From: UBA5336 sp039815055
Lineage (GTDB): Bacteria > Pseudomonadota > Alphaproteobacteria > Caulobacterales > Hyphomonadaceae
Direction: 5' to 3'
Assembly (NCBI GenBank): GCA_039815055.1
Contig: JBCCAA010000003.1
Coordinates: 1-64,000 of the forward strand
Length of the DNA stretch: 64,000 bases
The notes beneath the pieces were generated by a model, which searched no databases, had not been told where the DNA came from, and worked only from the letters and a program-made list of their open reading frames with translations. Shown piece after piece: positions 21,642 to 29,311 of the stretch. Made by a program: the position numbers and the translations under genes. How positions within the stretch are numbered: position 1 is the first letter of the stretch; the number at the start of each line of letters is the position of its first letter.

Positions 21642-22445
21642 ATGGCGACCCAATTGTTATTTTACGAAAAAGCGGTGCCCGTCAGCGCCAAGAAACATGC
21701 AAAACTCTGCGTCAAGGCAGGGGAGAGTTATTCCTTTGCAAGCAAAGTAAACTCCGTTCCTTTGACAGCGGCCGAATTTGCCGAAGCCGGCGCGGAATAC
21801 CCGGTTGTCTTTGCTGGTGAGGGTGAAAACATCATTCCAACCGCGATCCTCGGGGTGGCAGGTGAAAGCAATGCGTTCGTGTCCGAGGAAGGGGGCTGGA
21901 GCGGGCGTTACATTCCCGCCTTTATCCGGCGCTATCCTTTCGTCTTCAGCCAGCAGACCGAAGACAACCAGTTGGTTCTGCATATCGATGAAAGCTTCGA
22001 GGGGTGCAATACCAAGGGACGCGGTGAGCGCCTGTTCGACAGCGATGGCGCCCAGACCCAGTATCTTAAGAACGTACTGGCCTTCCTCCAGGATTACCAA
22101 GCCCGGTTTACCCGCAGTCAGGCCTTCTGCAAACGGCTTGTCGATCTGGATCTGTTGCGCCCGATGCAAGCGCAGTTCACCTTGCCCGATAGCGGGACAC
22201 GTTCGCTCACCGGGTTCATGACGGTGGATCGTGAAAAGCTCAAGGCTCTGGATGCAGAGACATTGACAGCAATGATGTCGACCGATGAGTTGGAATGCGT
22301 GTTCCTGCATCTGGCCTCCCTGCGCCATTTCGGCCAGGTCGCCGAACGTGCGGCAGGTCAGAACGGAGACGGGTTGCTCTCTGATGGGTCTGGCGATGCA
22401 TCCGATGACAGCGCAGGACCGGAAACCGAAAAACAGGATGCCTGA
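21642..22445 (+). CDS. SapC-family protein
   Basis: The start at 21642 is preceded by a good ribosome-binding site (GGGAGAAAC) and gives 267 residues. The sequence matches the SapC-like family, named from the Campylobacter S-layer gene region: an N-terminal 'KHAKLCVKAGESYSFA' type segment, a central 'RRYPFVF' motif and a 'LHIDESFEG' motif. No signal peptide or membrane segment is evident. The last 30 residues are acidic and low-complexity. Biochemical function of the family is poorly known; it recurs beside surface-layer or surface-protein genes. Here the stop overlaps the start of the SecA-like gene by 8 nt, so the two are probably translationally coupled. Confidence 0.8.
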   Translation: MATQLLFYEKAVPVSAKKHAKLCVKAGESYSFASKVNSVPLTAAEFAEAGAEYPVVFAGEGENIIPTAILGVAGESNAFVSEEGGWSGRYIPAFIRRYPFVFSQQTEDNQLVLHIDESFEGCNTKGRGERLFDSDGAQTQYLKNVLAFLQDYQARFTRSQAFCKRLVDLDLLRPMQAQFTLPDSGTRSLTGFMTVDREKLKALDAETLTAMMSTDELECVFLHLASLRHFGQVAERAAGQNGDGLLSDGSGDASDDSAGPETEKQDA

Positions 22446-24453
22446 CGGCATCACGATGCCAGGTTTCGTGGCAGGGGCGCGGGCTCCTGCCAATCCCGGG
22501 CCGGTCTCGACCCATGCGTTTCCAACCCGGAAAGATGAACGTCTCAACAAGATCGATCAGGCTGTCCAGTTGGCCCTTGGTCAGATCAAGGGGCGCACAA
22601 CCCTTGCGCAGCGAATCCGTGTGGCACGCCGAGCAAGAGCCGTCTTTGCATTTGAAGCGGAATTCGAACAGGCCGAAGAGGCGCAGCTCAAACAGCGACT
22701 GGATGAGGTGCGCGCCAGACTGGTCCGCGGCGGGCTGAACGGGGCGGCCATGTGCGAAGCGGTGGCGCTGGTGCGTGAAGGCATTCGCCGCAGTCTCGGC
22801 ATGCGTCCCCACGACGTTCAGGTTCGGGCCGCGCTGATCCTGCTTGACTGTGCCTTGGCGGAAATGGCCACGGGTGAAGGCAAAAGTCTGGTGGCGGTTC
22901 TGGCTGCAGCGACGGCAGGTCTGGCCCGGATCCCGGCCCATGTGGTGACCGTCAATGACTACCTTGCAGAACGCGACCTGCAGGAGATGCAGCCGCTCTT
23001 TGATTGGCTTGGTCTGCGTGTCGGATGCATCCTGCATGAGGCAACGCCCGACGAACGCCGGGAGATTTATGCCCGGGATGTGGTCTATGCGTCCAACAAG
23101 GAAATTTCCTTTGATTATCTGCGTGACACATTGCGGATGTCAGGGGGGGAGGGGAACCTGCGTCTGAAGCTACGCCGTCTGGAGAATGACATGGACAGGC
23201 GCCCTGTCATGCGTGGCCTGCATTTCGCCATCGTGGATGAAGCCGACAGCGTGCTGGTGGATGACGCCCGAACCCCGCTAATCCTGTCGCGCGAAACCGA
23301 TGTCGCCGAAGAGGCCAGTTGGGCCGAAACAGCGCATGGGCTGGCGATGCGTCTACGTGAAGGCGCGCATTATGATATACGCCACGAAAGACGGCTGATT
23401 GAATTGACAGATCTTGGCAAGGATCGCTTGTCCGATGTGGCAGCGGGGCTCGGCCCGCTCTGGCAAAACCGGGTACAACGCGAACAGGCTGTCTGTCAGG
23501 CGTTGTCGGCCCGGCTTTTCTTTCAACGTGGCGATCAATATGTGGTGCAGGATGGTAAGGTAGTGATCGTGGATGAATATACCGGTCGTCTGATGCCAGA
23601 GCGGTCCTGGAATGACGGGTTGCACCAATTGGTCGAACACAAGGAAGGGGTGGACATCACACCTCGCAAGCTGGCGATCGCCCGAACAACCTATCAACGG
23701 TTTTTCCGACGCTATCTCAAACTGGCCGGGATGTCCGGCACCGCCCGAGAGCTGCGCGCCGAGATCGCCGCAGTCTATCGCATGCCGACGCTGCCGCTGG
23801 CCACGCGTCTGCCGGTGGCCCGGCGCGATCTCGGCACCCGCATCCATGTGGACAGGGCGCAGAAATGGAATGCCGTCATTGACAGCGTGCAGCGCCTGCG
23901 TGAGGCCAACCGACCCGTTCTGATCGGCACCCGTACTGTTGCGGCTTCCGAAGAACTGCATGCCGCGCTGGATGCCGCCCAGATCCCCCATTGCGTGCTC
24001 AATGCCCTCAACCACGAAGAAGAGGGCGCGTTGGTGGCTGAGGCGGGGGTCCCTGGCCGCGTGACCGTGGCCACCAACATGGCCGGGCGCGGGGTCCATA
24101 TCGGCCTTGATGAGGCAGTGGTCTCTGCCGGTGGCCTGCATGTGATACTGACCGAACGCCACGATTCCGCGCGCATCGACCGCCAGTTGATCGGCCGTAC
24201 CGCGCGCCAGGGTCAACCCGGAAGCTACGAGGCCATCCTTGGGCTGGACGATTTTCTGCTCAACAATCTGCGCGCGCCCATTCTGCGCTGGTTGGCGCAG
24301 CGTAGGGGGTCGGTGGGGCGTGGGGCAGGGCAACTTTTGTTCCGCAAGGGTCAGCGTCGGGCCGAACGCGCCAATGCCCAGGCGCGTCGGGCGCTCTTCA
24401 CGCATGATCAAAGATTGCAGGGATGGCTGGCATTTTCAGGAGTCGAAGAATGA
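22438..24453 (+). CDS. Shortened SecA-like preprotein translocase ATPase
   Basis: This is a 671-residue SecA paralogue, against about 900 for housekeeping SecA. Visible motifs are the Walker A-like ATGEGKS, 'YLAERDLQEM', the DEAD-type box VDEADSVLVDDARTPLILS, 'NEISFDYLRD'-like NKEISFDYLRD, and the second RecA-domain arginine-finger region GRTARQGQPGS. The C-terminal linker and the cysteine zinc finger used for SecB binding are absent and the helical scaffold is short. These traits resemble accessory (SecA2-type) ATPases that serve few substrates. It overlaps sapC upstream and shares an ATGA overlap with the next gene, so it sits inside one operon whose only obvious large client is the giant protein. 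That client relationship is inferred. Confidence 0.87.
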   Translation: MPDGITMPGFVAGARAPANPGPVSTHAFPTRKDERLNKIDQAVQLALGQIKGRTTLAQRIRVARRARAVFAFEAEFEQAEEAQLKQRLDEVRARLVRGGLNGAAMCEAVALVREGIRRSLGMRPHDVQVRAALILLDCALAEMATGEGKSLVAVLAAATAGLARIPAHVVTVNDYLAERDLQEMQPLFDWLGLRVGCILHEATPDERREIYARDVVYASNKEISFDYLRDTLRMSGGEGNLRLKLRRLENDMDRRPVMRGLHFAIVDEADSVLVDDARTPLILSRETDVAEEASWAETAHGLAMRLREGAHYDIRHERRLIELTDLGKDRLSDVAAGLGPLWQNRVQREQAVCQALSARLFFQRGDQYVVQDGKVVIVDEYTGRLMPERSWNDGLHQLVEHKEGVDITPRKLAIARTTYQRFFRRYLKLAGMSGTARELRAEIAAVYRMPTLPLATRLPVARRDLGTRIHVDRAQKWNAVIDSVQRLREANRPVLIGTRTVAASEELHAALDAAQIPHCVLNALNHEEEGALVAEAGVPGRVTVATNMAGRGVHIGLDEAVVSAGGLHVILTERHDSARIDRQLIGRTARQGQPGSYEAILGLDDFLLNNLRAPILRWLAQRRGSVGRGAGQLLFRKGQRRAERANAQARRALFTHDQRLQGWLAFSGVEE

Positions 24454-25262
24454 GAGCGGGACATGTTTCAACCACCGCCGCGCTTGCGCTTTGGGCCGGG
24501 GCAGCAACGGCCACGCCCTATGATTGTGTAATCGAACCCGCTCTCGTGGTCGAGATTGCGAGTGCCTCGGGCGGCCTGATCCGAGAGATCGGTGTTTCGC
24601 GGGGGGACCTGGTGACCCGAGGTCAGATCGTAGCACAGCTCAATGCGGGGATTGAGGAAACAACCGTCGATCTGGTCCGAGAAGAGGCCATATCCACGGC
24701 CGAGATTGAGGCGCAAGCGGCGCGATTGAAACTGGCGGAAAGCCGCGCCGAGCGCACTGGCAGCCTGGTGGAACGCAACATCGCACCGCAGGCTGATCTG
24801 GATGAGGCCGAAGCCTCGGTGGAAGTGTCCCGGCGCGAGTTGCTGATGTCGCAGATGCGCCAGCGGGTCGCGGCGATGGAACTCAAACGTGCCGAAGAAG
24901 TGCTGCGGCAGCGCAGTATCGTCAGCCCGATCGATGGGGTGGTTCTCGAACGGCTGCTCTATATCGGAGAGTTTGCGGATCAGGACCGGCCGGTGGTGCG
25001 GATCGCACAGCTTGATCCTTTGCATATCGAGGCATTCCTGCCTGTCACAGCTTATCCCGATCTCACGGTCGGCATGCAGGCCAGGATTAGCCCGGGTCCA
25101 CCGATTGGCGGCAGCTATCTGGCAGAAGTGACTGTGATTGACAAGGTTTTCGACGCTGCATCAAATACATTCGGCATCCGGGCAAAACTGCCCAACCCCG
25201 ACCTTGCCATTCCGGCCGGCAGTCGCTGTGAAATCGAACTCCTGCTGGAAGGTGAGGAGTAG
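24450..25262 (+). CDS. Periplasmic HlyD/RND-type adaptor subunit
   Basis: The 270-residue product starts at an ATG overlapping the SecA-like stop codon (ATGA), with CAGGAG upstream as ribosome-binding site. An N-terminal signal-like segment (residues 1-24, hydrophobic, ending ATATP) is followed by a lipoyl half-motif, a coiled-coil hairpin (about 65-150), the second half-motif 'IVSPIDGVVLERLLY' and a beta-barrel region ending near residue 268. It is shorter than typical RND adaptors. It is the third HlyD-like element in this operon and would be the only one fully in the periplasm. It probably contacts an outer-membrane channel encoded elsewhere. Confidence 0.82.
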   Translation: MRAGHVSTTAALALWAGAATATPYDCVIEPALVVEIASASGGLIREIGVSRGDLVTRGQIVAQLNAGIEETTVDLVREEAISTAEIEAQAARLKLAESRAERTGSLVERNIAPQADLDEAEASVEVSRRELLMSQMRQRVAAMELKRAEEVLRQRSIVSPIDGVVLERLLYIGEFADQDRPVVRIAQLDPLHIEAFLPVTAYPDLTVGMQARISPGPPIGGSYLAEVTVIDKVFDAASNTFGIRAKLPNPDLAIPAGSRCEIELLLEGEE

Positions 25263-25304
25263 ATTGTGTACTAGGGCGGAAAGGATCCAAGAAGACATCG
25301 GCAG

Positions 25305-25928
25305 ATGACATCCACGCCCAATGCTCAGAAGCAAAAAAAACGATCACCGTATGAAACGGGCCAGTATTGGCGCAAGCGATCCGACCTGATCTATTATCGC
25401 TATATCGAGTATATCATGCGCGTGGTGGCACGGGACGCGACCAGTATGGTCGATGTGGGGTCCGGCAACAGCCCGTATCTGGAATGGTTCGACTGGATCG
25501 ATGACAGACGGTCTGTCGATATTCGTGTCCCTTACAGTTCTGACAGGGTGCAGGGCATCAAGGGCGACATCCATGAGCTGCACTTTGACAAGACATTCGA
25601 TATCTGTACCTGTTTTCAAGTGCTTGAACATGTTCCAAATGTGGTCCTTTTTGCCCGTCGCCTTCAGGAACTGGCCAAGACGGTGATTGTGTCCGTGCCG
25701 TATAAATGGCCCGAAAATTCGACCAAGGGACATGTTCATGATCCGGTGACATATGAAAAGCTCACCGCCTGGATGGGACGCAAGGCCAACTACAAGATCA
25801 TCGCACGAGAGCCATTCCGATCCCAGAAACACGAACGGTTGATCGCCGTCTATGACGAAGATCCCGCCCGGCGTTTTGGACAGGCGGATATCCAAAATCG
25901 GCTTCAGCGTGGGGACAACAACACATGA
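25305..25928 (+). CDS. Class I SAM-dependent methyltransferase-like protein
   Basis: A 207-residue protein starts at ATG 25305. It has a recognisable AdoMet-binding motif I (VDVGSGNSPYL, about residues 48-58), an acidic motif II region ('VDIRVPY') and a motif near residue 106 (FQVLEHVPN) typical of class I methyltransferases that methylate small molecules or sugars. The adjacent sulfotransferase and the polysaccharide genes suggest a role in decorating a surface glycan; the substrate cannot be read from the sequence. The gap of 42 nt after the adaptor gene leaves open whether it belongs to the export operon or starts the polysaccharide region. Confidence 0.72.
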   Translation: MTSTPNAQKQKKRSPYETGQYWRKRSDLIYYRYIEYIMRVVARDATSMVDVGSGNSPYLEWFDWIDDRRSVDIRVPYSSDRVQGIKGDIHELHFDKTFDICTCFQVLEHVPNVVLFARRLQELAKTVIVSVPYKWPENSTKGHVHDPVTYEKLTAWMGRKANYKIIAREPFRSQKHERLIAVYDEDPARRFGQADIQNRLQRGDNNT

Positions 25929-25950
25929 ACATTCATTTGGTTACACAACC

Positions 25951-26664
25951 ATGACCCGAAAGACCGCCATTATCATGGGAGCCATGAAGGCTGGGACAAC
26001 CACGCTGCATGGCATTCTTGCCCAGCACCCCGAGATATGTGGTGGCTGGCGCAAGGAGCTGAATTTCTTTCGGGAAGATCCCACCAATATGTCGGATCCC
26101 TATTCCGATCAGTTTCCCCAGTTCGATGCCAGTCAGCACAGGTTCCAGCTCGACAGCTCACCGAATTACACCAAGCTGCCCAAAATGGACGGAGTCCCGG
26201 AAAGGATCGCCGAACACGCCCGGCAGGAACCGGTTCAGCTGATCTATATTCTGCGTGATCCGGTCGCTCGGCTGCGCTCGCATGTTTACCACAATTTTCG
26301 CAAGGGCCGTTGGCAGCCCGAAACGCTAACAAAAGCCCAGATTGATTTCTGCATCAATGTATCACGCTATCACATGCAGCTTGAGGCCTTTGCCCATGCC
26401 GGGCTGGAGGACAGAATTCTGCTGGTGGACTTCCAGAGGTTGATCACCATGCCTGAAAGCGTGGCGGTTGAAATACATGCGTTTTTAGGGCTTGATCCAG
26501 TCCCTCCGAAGAACACCAATGCGCGCCATGTCAATTCCAAACCCAAAACAGAAGACCACATGATCGACCTTGATCGGTGTCGGGACGCGCTGCAGGATCA
26601 GGGCGAACTGCTGAAAAAGCATTACGATTTCGTACCGCAAACACCCTGGACATACGACCCATGA
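25951..26664 (+). CDS. Sulfotransferase family protein
   Basis: The ATG at 25951 is preferred because the sulfotransferase fold begins directly after it (IIMGAMKAGTTTLHGIL, the 5'-phosphosulfate loop binding PAPS); a longer frame back to 25852 would overlap the methyltransferase gene. The 237-residue product also shows the 3'-phosphate motif region YILRDPVARLRSH near residues 92-104. Short sulfotransferases of this type move sulfate from PAPS to sugar hydroxyls. It follows the methyltransferase by 22 nt, so the two are likely co-transcribed and may modify the same glycan. Confidence 0.8.
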   Translation: MTRKTAIIMGAMKAGTTTLHGILAQHPEICGGWRKELNFFREDPTNMSDPYSDQFPQFDASQHRFQLDSSPNYTKLPKMDGVPERIAEHARQEPVQLIYILRDPVARLRSHVYHNFRKGRWQPETLTKAQIDFCINVSRYHMQLEAFAHAGLEDRILLVDFQRLITMPESVAVEIHAFLGLDPVPPKNTNARHVNSKPKTEDHMIDLDRCRDALQDQGELLKKHYDFVPQTPWTYDP

Positions 26665-26920
26665 GACTGTGGGCTCTTACGCGCTATGCCGGAATCCAAT
26701 TGGCTTGAGATTACATTTACCTCCGCAAGCCCAATTTATTCCGCCATGTCTGCGACATTCATACACCCCAAGTAACAGATGACTTAGGCGCGTTGTTCGG
26801 CATTTCGCGCGACGTTGCATATCTGGAGCGACAGAAAACACTTTCGCCCGTTGCTGTTGGGGAGGAGATGCGGCTAGGATGGCGCCGATAGTGTTCTTAT
26901 CCATTCCGACGGAGGCCAAA

Positions 26921-27265
26921 TTGGCGATTTTTTACCTGACTTATACTCTGCACCACGAAGATGGATTGCAGCACTACCAAGCCCTGCGCGAAGAACTGAC
27001 GCGCCTTCGGGCCCATCAGGTAGGGCCCAACAGCGCGCTGATAAATCTCAACACTGTTGATCCCAAACGGCTTATCGAAGCTCTGCAACCCATGACGGAA
27101 GAGGGCGACCGCCTGTTTGCTGTCCGTCTGGAACCGCGTTCCTACTGGTATGTCAACGCTCTCAGCGACACCAATGATTGGCTCAAGACCAACAAACCCG
27201 TGCCTCTTGAAGAAGCACTTGCAGACCTCAAGGCACAACAGGACGAACCGCCCACCACGCATTGA
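26921..27265 (+). CDS. Cas2/SinR-like small protein, orphan
   Basis: I chose the TTG at 26921 because GGAGG lies five bases upstream and the product then begins MAIFYLTYTLH, where Cas2-like folds start their first strand; an ATG at 26879 would add 14 residues. The 114-residue protein follows the beta-alpha-beta pattern of Cas2/SinR ferredoxin-like proteins: first strand, helix 'HYQALREELTRL', 'NSALINLNT', a helix, then 'GDRLFAVRLEP' and 'SYWYVN'. No cas1, repeat array or other CRISPR gene is in the window, so a CRISPR role is unlikely. Similar orphans are found near toxin-antitoxin or mobile regions. Family assignment is by pattern only. Confidence 0.55.
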   Translation: MAIFYLTYTLHHEDGLQHYQALREELTRLRAHQVGPNSALINLNTVDPKRLIEALQPMTEEGDRLFAVRLEPRSYWYVNALSDTNDWLKTNKPVPLEEALADLKAQQDEPPTTH

Positions 27266-27376
27266 TCCTGGCCATCCTCATATCGCGTGAGGCATTTCTC
27301 TTTAAAAGGTTTCAAGCCTCGTCAGAAACATGCACCGTTTTTCGTGTTCCAAGAAGGGGCGAGAAACGAGTTCGCT

Positions 27377-28552
27377 CTAATCAGATCCGAAAAGGTCACG
27401 TGTGAAGATCTTACCTGACACATCGGCCAAGTCTGAGCTGTTGCGGTTGGCGATGATGACGTCGCTTTCGGCCTTGAAGGCCGCAAGATCCTGAGTCACG
27501 CGCGACCCGAAGAAGGTCTCTTCCTGCATTTCAGGCTCATAGACGATGACCTCGATGCCCTTTGCCTTGATCCGCTTCATCACTCCCTGGATTGAACTTT
27601 CCCGGAAATTGTCCGATCCCGCTTTCATAACCAATCGGAGAATCCCCACACACGTCGGGCGTCGCGCCAGGATCTGCTCGGCAATGAAATCCTTGCGGGT
27701 ACGGTTGGCTTCCACAATGGCGCGGATCATGCTTTGCGGCACGTCCGAATAATTCGCCAGAAGCTGCTTACTGTCCTTAGGCAAACAATAGCCCCCATAC
27801 CCGAAGGAGGGATTGTTGTAATGTGTGCCAATGCGCGGATCGAGTCCGACACCTTCTATGATCTGGCGACTGTCCATGTTGTGGCACAGCGCATAGCTGT
27901 CGAGTTCATTGAAGTAGGCCACGCGCATGGCGAGGTAGGTGTTGGCAAAAAGCTTGATCGCCTCGGCCTCAGAGGCTCCGGTATAGAGTACCGGAATGTT
28001 CTTGCTAAGGGCGCCTTCAACCAAAAGCCGGGCGAAGGTTTCCGCACGCACGGAGCGTTCTCCGACAATGATGCGGCTGGGGTGCAAGTTGTCATGCAGC
28101 GCACGACCCTCGCGCAGGAATTCAGGGCTGAAGACCACCCGGTCCCCGCCCAGCTGTGCAGACAAGCGCGCCGTAAAGCCGACGGGCACCGTTGATTTGA
28201 CCACGATCGTCGCTTGATCGTTGACGGCCACGACCTCATGAACCACGGCCTCCACCGTAGAGGTGTCAAAGAAGTTTGCCACCGGATCGTAATTGGTCGG
28301 TGTGGCAACGATAACGAAATCCGCCTTGGCGTAGGCCTCTGCCGCGTCGGTGGTAGCGGTCAGATCCAGAGGTTGGTCACGCAGATACTGTTCAATGTCC
28401 GCATCCACGATGGGGCTGTGACCCGTGTTGAGCTGCGCCACCCGCTGCGCATCGACATCCACTGCTGTGACCCGATTATGCTGTGCCAGCAGAACCGCGT
28501 TGGAGAGTCCAACATACCCGATGCCCGCGACAGCGATGTTGAGTTTTGACAT
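27377..28552 (-). CDS. ugd: UDP-glucose 6-dehydrogenase
   Basis: The start MSKLNIAVAG at 28552 is preferred over one six codons upstream. At 391 residues it fits the short Ugd type. The N-terminus has the NAD-binding GIGYVGL loop; the centre has 'FANTYLAMRVAYFNELD'; the catalytic cysteine lies in FGYGGYCLPKDSKQ. The enzyme oxidises UDP-glucose to UDP-glucuronate in two steps, using NAD. This supplies an acidic sugar for capsule and exopolysaccharide and fits the kps-type exporter about 5 kb away. It is transcribed convergently to the Cas2-like gene. Confidence 0.9.
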   Translation of the reverse strand: MSKLNIAVAGIGYVGLSNAVLLAQHNRVTAVDVDAQRVAQLNTGHSPIVDADIEQYLRDQPLDLTATTDAAEAYAKADFVIVATPTNYDPVANFFDTSTVEAVVHEVVAVNDQATIVVKSTVPVGFTARLSAQLGGDRVVFSPEFLREGRALHDNLHPSRIIVGERSVRAETFARLLVEGALSKNIPVLYTGASEAEAIKLFANTYLAMRVAYFNELDSYALCHNMDSRQIIEGVGLDPRIGTHYNNPSFGYGGYCLPKDSKQLLANYSDVPQSMIRAIVEANRTRKDFIAEQILARRPTCVGILRLVMKAGSDNFRESSIQGVMKRIKAKGIEVIVYEPEMQEETFFGSRVTQDLAAFKAESDVIIANRNSSDLADVSGKIFTRDLFGSD

Positions 28553-28570
28553 AGGATCGCTTTCGTACAT

Positions 28571-28690
28571 TTAACGGATGGCACCACAGGCACGTGATAC
28601 CATCAGAAAAGGGATCTGGCCTTTCCTGCCAATGTCCCATCCGCTTTCAAAGACCTTCGGCCAGCCATAGGTTGCCTTGCCGCCAGCCTC
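28571..28690 (-). pseudogene. Possible C-terminal remnant of an unidentified gene upstream of ugd
   Basis: On the minus strand one frame reads through a plausible protein tail (…ATYGWPKVFESGWDIGR…IPFLMVSRACGAIR) and stops 19 nt before ugd. It has no start of its own and continues in another frame upstream, where a second open frame runs to about 29081. This may be the end of a decayed polysaccharide gene. I do not recognise the family. Confidence 0.25.
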
Positions 28691-29311
28691 AAGCCGGATG
28701 CAGCAAAGGGAGCAAAGAAAACCCGATCATTATGTCGTCTTGAGTCAAGCTGCCTTGTCCTTCGATGGTATCAAAGCCAGACCCAAGATCATGCTTCAAG
28801 GCGGACCGCCCACTAATTCCTGAAACCAGCGAGCCACTTGTCGATCTTGCTTCTTTCTTCCAAACTCGGATGAGGGCGACAGCATCGCGCGTGATCCCCT
28901 GGGCGGTGGTTTCTTTTGATACGGAATTTGCACTTCGGGTGTGACTTTTCACTGCAACGAAAGTTCTACGCGTAATGTTTATTATGTTAAATATACCTCC
29001 TGTTTCCCATTGTTCCGTCTGAAATATTCTATGCCAATTGGACATACCCAAAGAAATCGCGTTCCAAGATGGCTGGATCAATATAGAGAGACATGCCGCT
29101 CACGCTGAATGTCCGATCAAAATCAACTACGGGTTTGTTTTCGCAGATGGCTGGATGCGAACGATAGCAGATCAGCGGCCCCATACAATTATTCGAAATA
29201 CTTTAAAAATTTTCGCTTCATTATCAATTCTTTCCAAGAATTCGCCACCCTATAGCACCGACGATGTCCTGAGCTTTGACGAAGGTTGCACCGGGATTTT
29301 TTGGGTGCTGG
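28691..29311. other. Gene-poor, AT-richer intergenic stretch
   Basis: About 620 bases between ugd (minus) and the propeller/RTX gene (plus). I see no convincing gene. Weak open frames occur on both strands without ribosome-binding sites or recognisable motifs. It must hold the promoter for the downstream plus-strand gene. Confidence 0.5.

Noticed and set aside
26921..27265. CRISPR-Cas locus suggested by the Cas2-like protein
   Set aside because: I found no direct-repeat/spacer array and no cas1 or effector gene in the window.
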